Below are positions 53,539 to 62,243 of a DNA stretch of 64,000 nucleotides, in pieces. The stretch spans positions 1 through 64,000 of the forward strand of contig NZ_FQWW01000009.1 in assembly GCF_900129795.1 (NCBI RefSeq). Direction: 5' to 3'. A program made the position numbers and the translations under genes. Numbering within the stretch: the first letter of the stretch is position 1; every line of letters starts with the position of its first letter. The DNA is from Flavobacterium sp. CF108 (GTDB taxonomy: Bacteria > Bacteroidota > Bacteroidia > Flavobacteriales > Flavobacteriaceae). The notes under the pieces were generated by a model, which did not search any database, had not been told where the DNA came from, and worked only from the letters and a program-made list of their open reading frames with translations.

Positions 53539-55017
53539 ATGAATAAAATTTCACATAGCATTCAAAAAGTTTTTTTAGAGATAGACACCCCCTCAATGGC
53601 GATGGCTAATTCTATCAAAAACAACCTTGCTGTGTTCCTTCAAAATGAGGTAATCCCTATTTTAGAAAAGCAATTTAATTCAATTAAAAATATTGATAAT
53701 CAGATCATTCAAATAGAAAAACTAGAAATTAATCTGCAATCTATTATAGGCAAAAACGATGTTTCATTTTCTAATAATCATATAAAAAACCAAATCGAAA
53801 AAGAGGTTCAAAAAGCACTAAATGAGCTGCAAAAAACATCAGAAAACGAAGGTAAAAGAAGCCCTGAAATTCTTACAATTTCACCCGAAGACAAGGACCT
53901 GAAAACCTTCCTTTATTTTATAGAAAATGGCAGTATGCCGTGGTGGGTTTCTAATGTAAATGAAGTAGAATTTTTCAAAAAAATCACTTCTGAACAATTA
54001 AAAAATGATGTTTTCAAGATTGCGTTCAAGAGATTAATGGAGCAGAAAAAAGTTCAAAACCGAATCATAAACCAGTTTTCAAATCAGGAAATTGCATTAT
54101 TGAGTTCGGCAGTTTTTGGTTTAGAAAAACAGCAAAAAGCAGTCTCAAAAAACATTTTAATAAAATTACTGCATCAAAAAACACATGCTTTTAAAGCGGC
54201 GTTCTGGCAGTTGATTTTTGATTTTTGGGTGGAAAAAAAACCACTCAGCCTCATCAAATTTTATTATAAAGAACAATCTCAATTTTCAGCTGATAAAATC
54301 ATTTTTGAAGATTTTATTGAAAACATAAAAACGTTCGTACCACTTGATTTTACTACTGAAGAGCTGATACAAATGAAAAAGGATCATTTAGTTTCTGAAA
54401 AAGAAAAACCAATTATAAAAACCAATTCTGATACAATAAAAGAAGAAAACAAATCAGAATCGGAAATTCATTTAAAAGAGGAATCTATAATTGAAGATGA
54501 GTATCAAGAAGACAGTGCCAATTCTAAATCATGTTATGTACAAAATGCAGGTTTAATTATTCTGCATCCCTTTTTAAAAGAAATGCTAAAAAGCTGCGGT
54601 TTAATGGATGATAACAACACTCTTTTAAACAAAGAATTAACAGCGCATATTTTGCATTATGCGGCTACAAAAAGAGAAAATGACTACGAACATTTGATGC
54701 TTTTTGAAAAGTTTTTATGTGGAATACCACTGCAGCAATCCATACAAAAGGAAGTCAAAATTGAGGACAAACACAAGCAGCAAGTAGAAGAAATGTTAGA
54801 CTCAGCAGTTTATCATTGGTCTGCCTTAAAAAATACTTCTACAGCTGTTTTAAGAACCGAATTTCTTCAAAGAGAAGGTAAACTGGATTGGAGCGAATCG
54901 AATCCAAAACTGACTATTGAACGAAAAACGCAAGATCTTTTATTAGAAAAAATCCCATGGAATATCAGCATCGTTAAAATTCCGTGGATTCAAAAATTAA
55001 TCTATACCCAATGGTAA
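53539..55017 (+). CDS. eCIS tape-measure protein (CIS_TMP/Afp14-like)
   Basis: A 492-residue protein. The N-terminus (HSIQKVFLEIDTPSMAMANS, LEINLQSI) is the typical opening of CIS tape-measure proteins, with beta strand, helix, and a leidlG-like block. The C-terminal domain reads YVQNAGLIILHPFLKEMLKS, CGLM, then LTAHILHYAATKREND and FEKFLCGIPLQQS, then SAVYHWSALKNTSTAVLRTE with FLQREGKLDW, and ends KIPWIQKLIYTQW. That order is the CIS_TMP signature (recognised by eye). The family sets sheath-tube length (known). A Lys/Glu-rich linker (about 285-330) joins the two ends. Confidence 0.85.
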   Translation: MNKISHSIQKVFLEIDTPSMAMANSIKNNLAVFLQNEVIPILEKQFNSIKNIDNQIIQIEKLEINLQSIIGKNDVSFSNNHIKNQIEKEVQKALNELQKTSENEGKRSPEILTISPEDKDLKTFLYFIENGSMPWWVSNVNEVEFFKKITSEQLKNDVFKIAFKRLMEQKKVQNRIINQFSNQEIALLSSAVFGLEKQQKAVSKNILIKLLHQKTHAFKAAFWQLIFDFWVEKKPLSLIKFYYKEQSQFSADKIIFEDFIENIKTFVPLDFTTEELIQMKKDHLVSEKEKPIIKTNSDTIKEENKSESEIHLKEESIIEDEYQEDSANSKSCYVQNAGLIILHPFLKEMLKSCGLMDDNNTLLNKELTAHILHYAATKRENDYEHLMLFEKFLCGIPLQQSIQKEVKIEDKHKQQVEEMLDSAVYHWSALKNTSTAVLRTEFLQREGKLDWSESNPKLTIERKTQDLLLEKIPWNISIVKIPWIQKLIYTQW

Positions 55018-55029
55018 AATTATATTGTT

Positions 55030-55809
55030 ATGAGAGCATTTGAACAACGAAAAAAAAACGCCCCATCCCATTCTAGTTTTTTTGAACCTAAAATTCAGAA
55101 AAAACTAAAAACAGGAACAGCAGGTGATCAATTTGAAGTAGAAGCGGATAAAGCGGCGGATAAAGTGGTTAATAACAATATGTCTGGAGGCGGGCTTTTG
55201 CAGTCGAAAGAAGAAGTGCAGCAGAAATCTATTTCAGAAAACATCACCTCTATTCAAAGTAAAGAAATAAAGGAAGAAGAACCTGTGCAAAAAAAAGCTG
55301 ATAAAAAGGAAGAAGAAAAATCAGTTCAAACAAAAGCAGAAGAAAAAGAAGAACCGGTTCAAAAAAAGACTGAGGAGAAGGAAGAACCGGTTCAAAAAAA
55401 GACAGACGAAAAAGAAGAACCAGTTCAAAAAAAGACTGAGGAGAAGGAAGAACCGGTTCAAAAGAAAGCCGAAAGTACCGGAAGATTTATTCAGAAAAAA
55501 GAAGAGAAAGAACCAACCTCAACAGTTGAAAAAAATTTAAAAAAAGGCGGCGGAAATTCTTTAGACCGTGATATACAATTAGAAATGGAAAATTCCTTTG
55601 GAGTAGATTTTAGTCCAATACGAATTCATACTGACGATAATGCCGCAAAAATGTGTCAGGAGATGGGTGCACAAGCCTTTACAAATGGAGTTGATATCTA
55701 TTTCAATAAGGGAAAATACAATCCAAATTCAGTACAAGGAAAAAAACTGCTCGCTCATGAACTCACTCATACCATTCAACAGGGCGCAATCACTCAAAAG
55801 AGGAAATAA
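55030..55809 (+). CDS. eCIS-core (DUF4157) protein with KEEPVQKK repeats
   Basis: A 259-residue protein. The N-terminus SSFFEPKIQKKLKTGTAGDQ is followed by FEVEADKAADKVV. The middle (residues 65-155) is a highly charged repeat of KEEPVQKKTEE-type 11-residue units, four of them in tandem. The C-terminal eCIS-core/DUF4157 domain holds FGVDFSPIRIHTDDNAAKMC and KLLAHELTHTIQQG (HExxH near residue 242), a putative zinc site. DUF4157 is the most widespread accessory domain of eCIS loci (known). There is no toxin domain, so a packaging, processing or chaperone-like role is likely (inference). It lies 13 bp after the tape-measure gene and 20 bp before the effector. Confidence 0.9.
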   Translation: MRAFEQRKKNAPSHSSFFEPKIQKKLKTGTAGDQFEVEADKAADKVVNNNMSGGGLLQSKEEVQQKSISENITSIQSKEIKEEEPVQKKADKKEEEKSVQTKAEEKEEPVQKKTEEKEEPVQKKTDEKEEPVQKKTEEKEEPVQKKAESTGRFIQKKEEKEPTSTVEKNLKKGGGNSLDRDIQLEMENSFGVDFSPIRIHTDDNAAKMCQEMGAQAFTNGVDIYFNKGKYNPNSVQGKKLLAHELTHTIQQGAITQKRK

Positions 55810-55828
55810 ATTGTAAATCTATTTATCA

Positions 55829-58800
55829 ATGAATGCTTTTTCTAATAAAAACAATCCTACTTCAAAACACTCTGCTCAGTCAAGAGATAAGGGTGAAGAA
55901 TCTTTTTTTGGAGTTCAGGCAAAACTTAACATAGGAAAATCAAACGATAAATACGAAATTGAAGCAGATTCTACCGCTGATAGGGTGTTATCCAAAAAGG
56001 AAAACAAAAATAATGACACTTTTTTTTCTCCGGCTGCAATACAAAAAAAGCAAAACAATTCAATTCAAAAAAAGGAAGAATCTGAAAATGAAATTCAGGA
56101 AAAACCATTATCAGAATCTATTACTCCGATAGTTCAGCTGCGACCTGACAATGAAGGAATCGTTCAACAAAAAGTGCAATCAAATACATCAAAAACCAGT
56201 TCTAATATAGAGCAAAAACTTAAGAGCTCTAAAGGGAATGGTTCAACTCTTTCTGAAGATACCAAAACAGAGATGGAATCTGGTTTTGGAACTGATTTCG
56301 GGGCTGTTCGTATACACAACGATTCGAACTCTGTGCAAATGAATAAACAGCTGGGTGCTCAGGCATTTGCTCACGAAAATGATATTTATTTTAATGAAGG
56401 AAAATACAATCCGGATTCTAAAGATGGAAAACATTTATTAGCTCATGAATTAACACATACAATCCAGCAAGGTGCAAATAAACCTTCGATTCAGAAAACC
56501 GAAGAAGAGCATCCAAAACAAGTTGACAAAGACCAAACTGCAATTTCTGAAAATCAAAATCCATCTGCAAATGAAGAAGGAGCAAAGAAAAGAGATGAAG
56601 CAAAAAATACAATGGATGAGGAATTATCCGAAGTATCAACTGAACCAAATGTAGCAGTAGAAAGAACAGAAGGAGAACCAACTGTATTGAAACCAAAAGA
56701 GTTTCCGGCGCAAGATGCAGTAGAACCTCAACCTGAAGAAACGGAATCAGAAACGGAACCAGGGTTTGAGCAAGAAGCCGAACCGCTGGTAGAGGAGCCT
56801 AATGTTGAGGAAAATGTAGAAGAACAAGCAAGTCAAATTTTAGGCACTGAAACACAAACTGAGGTTCCAAAAAATGGAAACAAACAACAAGCCCAAACTA
56901 ATCCTATAGCCGTCAATGAGAATTCTTCTTTTGGTGAGGAAGATTCTGCCACAACCAGTACAGAAACAGAAGCTAATGAAACTATTATCAATCAGATACC
57001 TGATCGAGAACTAACTGAAGCCGAATTTATGGCAGAACTGGAAAGCGGATCTCCTGCAGAAAAGGTATCTGTGGCTCAGGGCATGTTATCTGAACTTCGT
57101 AATTATGGCGAACAGGAAAAACAAGCTGTATTGTCTAATGCAGAATCACTTATTGGTGAGATTATGACAAATACTGAATCTACTATTGCTGCTATAAATA
57201 TGGAAATATTAGCAAAAACAAGTCAGATCGAAAGCATATTTTCATCAAAAACTGCCCAGTTAAGTGCATACGCAGCTCAACTAAAAGCAACTGTAGCAAG
57301 TCTGGTAGAACAAGAAAAATTGAAAGTTGATGCCGATACACTTGTAAATATTCAAGATTTAGAAGCTACGCTTGAACAAAGAAAACAAGAAATAACATCA
57401 TATACTGATTCCGAAAGCCAACAGCCTCAAACCATTGTAGACTCAGAAATACAAAGAGCCAGCTCTGAATTAGAAGCCGCAGCAAGTCAGGCTGAAGCCG
57501 AGGGAGAGATGGTAGCAGGCAGATATTTAGGAAATGAAGACCCCGCGCCAGAACAACGTCAGGTAGCTCGACAAGTAGGCCGGGAAAGTGCAGCAGATAT
57601 CAGGGATAAAATTCCTGGGATAAGAGAAGAATTAAATAATAAAGCCGAGGAATACAAAAACAGATATCAGGGATTTGCTGTAAAAATACACGAAAAAATA
57701 GATGAAGTAAAACCACAGCTCATTACTCCTATAAATGAAATAGCAGCTAGCACCAAAACTACCTTGGATACCCAAAAAGAAACTACTATTCAAGCAATTG
57801 ATCAAAGACTGGCTTCAGATACACAAGCACTTGAAACGGCAAAATCTGCTAGTATAAGTCAAATTCAAAGTCAAGGTGAAGAAACCACAAGCGAAATTCA
57901 AGGTATTGCCGAACAAACAATTAATGAAATTAATGAAAACAAGCAAGAAATAATAACTTCTATAGATGACATTGTTACAGAAACAGAAACAATAATATCT
58001 GCAGAAGAGGCTCCATATCTTGATGCGATTAGAGAAATTATAGATTCATCGAGAGCTAACATACAGTTAACATCAGCCAATGGATTAGAGCAACTACAGA
58101 CATTTACCTCTGAAAGTTCAAGTTTAATGACCGAAACACAGTTACAATTTTCAACTGCAACAGATCAAACACTACAAAGTGGGACACAGCAAGCAGACGA
58201 ACTAGTAAATAAAGCGATAGCTTCTATTGACAAAACAGCAGGCAAAAGACAAACTGATGCACAGACGGCAATAGCTAATTTGACAACGCAGCAACAAGAA
58301 ATAATTACCAATGGTTTGACCCAAATTGATGCCGGAATAGAACAATCTAAAGAAGAATTAAGAGCTGTAACTACTGAATTTAGAGGTGTTGCAAAAGAAG
58401 CTACCGACCAAAGTATAGTTGATGCAAAAAAACCATTAACAGACCAAACCAGTACAAGAGCAGATGCTGCAGCTCGAGATTTAGAAGGGTCATGGCTTGA
58501 TGGAATAATATCAGCAATTGGTGAGTTATTAGTTGGATTCTTAATTTTAGTGGCAATAGCTTTAGTTGTAGCTATATTGGCAGGAATTACCTTAGGTGCG
58601 GCACTTTTAATTGTAGGTGCTGTCTTCCTTGTAATTAGTGTAATAGCAGCATACAGTTATAGATCTGCACAATTTCAGGCTATGGGCAGGGATGCCGGAT
58701 TTGGAGAAACGCTACTCTATGCTCTTTCTGATGCAACAGGTATAACCGGAATTGTAGAAGCATATACAGGAGTAGAATATGTAACTGGAAATACATTAAA

Positions 58801-59863
58801 CAAAACAGAACGAGGACGAAGAGGTACAATTGGATTCGTTACCTTAGCAGGAATAATAATGGGCGCAAGAGCAGGTATTAAAGCATTTAGAGCGCCGCCG
58901 GGAACTTTCTTAAGACCTACTAGCATATTTAATGGCTGGAGAGCTTTCAGTTTTATTGAAAACGTCAAGGGAGTTTGGGGCGATATTGTTGCCATAGGAA
59001 CAACCATTAGAAATGCCGGAACTCGTATATATGAAGCTTTTAGACAAGCTGAAGGATTTGTGGATTTCGTTAGAAGGCTATTCCGACCAACTCCGGAAGA
59101 AACCCCTGCTAATCCTTTGAGAGGAAGAAGACCAGCCATGCCAGAACAGCCGGTAATTGATGAAAATGGAAATTTAACTGAATATGGAAGATGGTATTAT
59201 GAAAGACCGGGTAATTTCAGAAATCGACAAAACCTAAGAAACTCAGTTTGGGAAAATGCTGTCGAAGAAGGAAATGGAACTGTAAGAGATCCTGTTTCAG
59301 GAGAAGAAATAAGTCCAGACAACTGGATTCTCGAAGAACGTCCAGGGCAAGACCTTGCTACATTACAGCGCAATGCAGCGCAAAGAGGAGCTGGAAGAAA
59401 TGAATTTTTGAATGATTATAACAACCCACGTAATTATCGTCCAAGACAAAGGGTAACAACAGCAGAATTTAGTGGAGAAAGACCTGCTACTCCGCAGCAG
59501 CCTGTAATAGATTCTGCTACTGGCGAATTAACTGATTATGGCCGATGGTACTATGAACGTCCATCAGGATTTAGAACAGGAGTCAGAGACACAACATGGA
59601 GCAATGCGGAAGCAGGCAGTATTGATGGCGTTGTAAGAGATCCTTTAACAGGTAGAACAATGTTACCAGAAGAACCTTGGGATATGGGGCATCGTTATGG
59701 TTTCGAGTTTTGGAAACATAGAGTAAGTGCTGCACAACGAGGAATTGGGCGAACACAATTTATTGATGAGTATAACAATCCTAATCATTATCGTCCTGAA
59801 TTACCAAGTTCAAATCAAGGACATCAGGGAGAAGCACCGCCCGGAATATATTATGGAGATTAA
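55829..59863 (+). CDS. eCIS effector: DUF4157 core, coiled coil, hydrophobic segment, tandem GH-E nuclease domains
   Basis: A 1344-residue candidate effector. The N-terminus SFFGVQAKLNIGKSNDKYEI then EADSTADRV parallels the preceding protein. An eCIS-core domain spans about 140-215 (FGTDFGAVRIHNDSN, LLAHELTHTIQQG). Residues 220-400 are acidic and low complexity, and 410-880 form a long coiled coil. A membrane-like stretch lies at about 894-945 (LLVGFLILVAIALVVAILAG) with another near 1000. The C-terminus has two copies of a YGRWYYERP-led unit. Copy 2 ends PWDMGHRYGFEFWKH, AAQRGIGRTQFIDEYNNP, SSNQGHQGE, which is the GH-E (HNH/EndoVII-fold) nuclease pattern (known family). Copy 1 has EE in place of GH. 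Likely a DNase toxin carried by the particle (inference). Confidence 0.9.
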   Translation: MNAFSNKNNPTSKHSAQSRDKGEESFFGVQAKLNIGKSNDKYEIEADSTADRVLSKKENKNNDTFFSPAAIQKKQNNSIQKKEESENEIQEKPLSESITPIVQLRPDNEGIVQQKVQSNTSKTSSNIEQKLKSSKGNGSTLSEDTKTEMESGFGTDFGAVRIHNDSNSVQMNKQLGAQAFAHENDIYFNEGKYNPDSKDGKHLLAHELTHTIQQGANKPSIQKTEEEHPKQVDKDQTAISENQNPSANEEGAKKRDEAKNTMDEELSEVSTEPNVAVERTEGEPTVLKPKEFPAQDAVEPQPEETESETEPGFEQEAEPLVEEPNVEENVEEQASQILGTETQTEVPKNGNKQQAQTNPIAVNENSSFGEEDSATTSTETEANETIINQIPDRELTEAEFMAELESGSPAEKVSVAQGMLSELRNYGEQEKQAVLSNAESLIGEIMTNTESTIAAINMEILAKTSQIESIFSSKTAQLSAYAAQLKATVASLVEQEKLKVDADTLVNIQDLEATLEQRKQEITSYTDSESQQPQTIVDSEIQRASSELEAAASQAEAEGEMVAGRYLGNEDPAPEQRQVARQVGRESAADIRDKIPGIREELNNKAEEYKNRYQGFAVKIHEKIDEVKPQLITPINEIAASTKTTLDTQKETTIQAIDQRLASDTQALETAKSASISQIQSQGEETTSEIQGIAEQTINEINENKQEIITSIDDIVTETETIISAEEAPYLDAIREIIDSSRANIQLTSANGLEQLQTFTSESSSLMTETQLQFSTATDQTLQSGTQQADELVNKAIASIDKTAGKRQTDAQTAIANLTTQQQEIITNGLTQIDAGIEQSKEELRAVTTEFRGVAKEATDQSIVDAKKPLTDQTSTRADAAARDLEGSWLDGIISAIGELLVGFLILVAIALVVAILAGITLGAALLIVGAVFLVISVIAAYSYRSAQFQAMGRDAGFGETLLYALSDATGITGIVEAYTGVEYVTGNTLNKTERGRRGTIGFVTLAGIIMGARAGIKAFRAPPGTFLRPTSIFNGWRAFSFIENVKGVWGDIVAIGTTIRNAGTRIYEAFRQAEGFVDFVRRLFRPTPEETPANPLRGRRPAMPEQPVIDENGNLTEYGRWYYERPGNFRNRQNLRNSVWENAVEEGNGTVRDPVSGEEISPDNWILEERPGQDLATLQRNAAQRGAGRNEFLNDYNNPRNYRPRQRVTTAEFSGERPATPQQPVIDSATGELTDYGRWYYERPSGFRTGVRDTTWSNAEAGSIDGVVRDPLTGRTMLPEEPWDMGHRYGFEFWKHRVSAAQRGIGRTQFIDEYNNPNHYRPELPSSNQGHQGEAPPGIYYGD

Positions 59864-59885
59864 TTTATAACTTTACAAGAAAAAA

Positions 59886-60353
59886 ATGGAAAATATAAAC
59901 ACACTTTTTATTGATATCCAAAATGGAAATATCGATAATGTTAAATCATTTTTTAAAACAAGAGATATTAACACCACCGATAACTTCAACAGAACTGCAA
60001 TCATAAATGCTGCATTGTACAATCAAACAGCTATAATAAAATGGCTTTTAGAACAAGGGGCTGATATTAATTTACAAGATAAAAATGGTTATACAGCACT
60101 GCATTTCTCAGCCCAAGAAGGAAATATAGATTCAACAATGCTTTTGCTGGAAAATAAAGCAAATCCAAATATTAAAGATATTCATGGCAATACCCCTGCA
60201 TGGGTTGCTATCATGAATTGGAAAGCTGGTGCCAATTTTGATACTCTGGATCAATTAGTAAAAAAAGGTACCGACTTAACAATTAAAAACTGCGCAAATC
60301 GATCTGCATTAGATCTAATTCCTGAACCAATAAAACAAAAACTCAAAATATGA
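59886..60353 (+). CDS. Ankyrin-repeat protein, candidate immunity
   Basis: A 155-residue ankyrin-repeat protein with about four repeats: INTTDNFNRTAIINAALYNQ, then INLQDKNGYTALHFSAQEGN, then ANPNIKDIHGNTPAWVAI and GTDLTIKNCANRSALDLIPE. No signal peptide, so it acts in the cytoplasm. Ankyrin proteins are frequent immunity proteins of polymorphic nuclease toxins (known). It starts 22 bp after the effector and its stop overlaps the SUFU-like gene (ATGA), which supports protection against the effector (inference). Confidence 0.88.
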   Translation: MENINTLFIDIQNGNIDNVKSFFKTRDINTTDNFNRTAIINAALYNQTAIIKWLLEQGADINLQDKNGYTALHFSAQEGNIDSTMLLLENKANPNIKDIHGNTPAWVAIMNWKAGANFDTLDQLVKKGTDLTIKNCANRSALDLIPEPIKQKLKI

Positions 60354-60904
60354 TTGACTCCTCTCAACCAGCTGCTGCTTTTTTAACAAAAATGGAATCT
60401 ATTTTTAAAGCAAAAGCATCAATATATAGAGCAGCACCATCAAATGACGATATACTTGAACCGGCTGTTCTCGTTTTTAATGATGTGCCTGAAAAAGGAT
60501 ATCTGACTTGCGTAACCTATGGTCTTTCATTTGTAAACCACGAAAAATGGAATAAAAACAAACGTCCTGAACTTCTACTTTCTATAAAATCTAATGATGT
60601 AAATTGGGCACTTCTCATTGCTGATCTGGCTTCAGAATTAAGAGGTAAATTTCCATTTTCATATGGTCAAAGAATCAATCTCAATAAGAAAATTGAAGGA
60701 ACAAACATATCGTATTTTTTAATTTTTGCTCCAGAAATTATTGAGTCTAATCAATTTTTAAATATTGATATTGGGCTGGACTATCAAATATGTCTTACCG
60801 GAATTTATCCTTTAACAAAAGGTGAAAATGACATTATAGATCTTATAGGATTAGAAGAATTCTGGAAAAGTGATCAGTTTGATCTTAGCAATATAAATAA
60901 ATAA
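60350..60904 (+). CDS. SUFU-family protein, candidate immunity
   Basis: A 184-residue suppressor-of-fused-like protein: YLTCVTYGLSFVNHEKWN, RPELLLSIKSNDVNWALLIA then DLASELRGKFPFSYGQRINL, YFLIFAPEII, and the end GLEEFWKSDQFD. This YGLS-W-RPELLLS-LRG-F-YG-FAP-GLEEFW order is the SUFU domain. Bacterial SUFU proteins are recurrent immunity proteins for HNH/EndoVII-fold toxins, GH-E included (known). It is cytoplasmic, overlaps the ankyrin gene by 4 bp and lies next to the GH-E effector, so it is probably the main immunity protein (inference). Confidence 0.88.
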   Translation: MIDSSQPAAAFLTKMESIFKAKASIYRAAPSNDDILEPAVLVFNDVPEKGYLTCVTYGLSFVNHEKWNKNKRPELLLSIKSNDVNWALLIADLASELRGKFPFSYGQRINLNKKIEGTNISYFLIFAPEIIESNQFLNIDIGLDYQICLTGIYPLTKGENDIIDLIGLEEFWKSDQFDLSNINK

Positions 60905-60938
60905 AAACAGCATTGGACATTCTTTAAAAAAGTATAAA

Positions 60939-62243
60939 ATGGAAAATGTATTCACTTACCTAAAAAACCAATTCGTATTTCAGCTTGATAATCTTTTTCA
61001 GACCGAAAACCCAATGGAAAAACCTGCCTTGAATCAAATTGATTCAAATGGGTTTATAAACGAATTCATCATCGAAAATAACCTGACAGAAATTGACATT
61101 CTTTTGTTGGGATTAGCTCTTGCGCCGCACGTGAAACCCGATTTTTTAAGTTCGGTTATTGCCGAATATTTACCAAATGGCGGTGAATTACCTGAATTTG
61201 GCGGAATAAAAACCAAAAACCATCGCGGAATTTTACCAACGGGCGAAACGGCTCAGTTTTTAATTGCCGGTAATGATCTTGATGACCGAATTTCATTTTA
61301 TGATTACCTGCACAATCAGTCTTTTCTTTATCAGAAAAAAATCATCAAAATAGAATCTGTTCCAAATGGTGAACCTAAATTGAGTGGTTTACTGATTTTA
61401 GAAGACGAATACATCGAAAAATTCATTACCGGAAAAATCCTAAAACCGCAGCTTAGCAGTATTTTCCCTGCCCAATTAATCGAAACCCAATTAGACTGGG
61501 ACGATTTGGTGCTCAATTCTTCTACTTTAAATCAAATTAAAGAGATAGAAACATGGCTTAAATTCAACGATATTTTACTTCATGAATGGAATATGAAAGC
61601 CAAAATAAAACCTGGTTTTAGAGTAATGTTTTACGGTGCACCAGGAACGGGAAAAACGCTTACGGCTTCACTTTTAGGAAAATATACCCAAAGAGATGTT
61701 TATAGAATTGATTTATCTATGGTGATTTCGAAATACATTGGTGAAACCGAAAAAAACCTGTCTTCTCTTTTTGACAAAGCAACAGATAAAGACTGGATTC
61801 TGTTTTTTGATGAAGCCGATGCAGTTTTCGGAAAAAGAACAAATGTTCGAGATGCACATGATAAATACGCCAATCAGGAAGTTTCGTATTTACTGCAACG
61901 CATCGAAAATCATCCGGGATTGGTTATTCTGGCTTCTAATTTTAAAGCAAATATTGATACAGCTTTTACCCGAAGATTTCAATCTATAATTGAGTTTGAA
62001 GTGCCTTCTTACGGCGAACGTTTAAGATTGTGGCAAAATAATCTTCCAGCAGGAATTAAGATTGCGGAAGATGTAAACCTTAACGAGCTTTCAAAAAAAT
62101 ACGATATTACGGGCGCCAATATTGTAAATATCATTCAATATGCTTGTTTGAGAACTTTAGAAGATCAAAACAAAAGCATCAACCTTAATCATCTGCTTCA
62201 GGGAATTAAAAAGGAATATGCTAAGGAAGGGAAAATGATGTAA
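60939..62243 (+). CDS. eCIS AAA+ ATPase (Afp15-like)
   Basis: A 434-residue AAA+ ATPase. Walker A GAPGTGKT is near residue 234 (FYGAPGTGKTLTASLLGKYT), Walker B ILFFDEAD near 288, sensor 1 LASNF near 330 and an arginine finger in AFTRRFQSI near 343. The N-terminal about 200 residues are the system-specific domain. The family is needed for particle assembly or effector loading (known for Afp15/Pvc15). It closes the operon 34 bp after the SUFU-like gene and is followed by a large palindrome. Confidence 0.95.
   Translation: MENVFTYLKNQFVFQLDNLFQTENPMEKPALNQIDSNGFINEFIIENNLTEIDILLLGLALAPHVKPDFLSSVIAEYLPNGGELPEFGGIKTKNHRGILPTGETAQFLIAGNDLDDRISFYDYLHNQSFLYQKKIIKIESVPNGEPKLSGLLILEDEYIEKFITGKILKPQLSSIFPAQLIETQLDWDDLVLNSSTLNQIKEIETWLKFNDILLHEWNMKAKIKPGFRVMFYGAPGTGKTLTASLLGKYTQRDVYRIDLSMVISKYIGETEKNLSSLFDKATDKDWILFFDEADAVFGKRTNVRDAHDKYANQEVSYLLQRIENHPGLVILASNFKANIDTAFTRRFQSIIEFEVPSYGERLRLWQNNLPAGIKIAEDVNLNELSKKYDITGANIVNIIQYACLRTLEDQNKSINLNHLLQGIKKEYAKEGKMM

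Noticed and set aside
36824..62243. Prophage or type VI secretion locus
   Set aside because: No capsid, portal, terminase, lysis or integrase genes and no TssJLM membrane complex or ClpV; the DUF4157, CIS_TMP and Afp15-like genes fit an eCIS.
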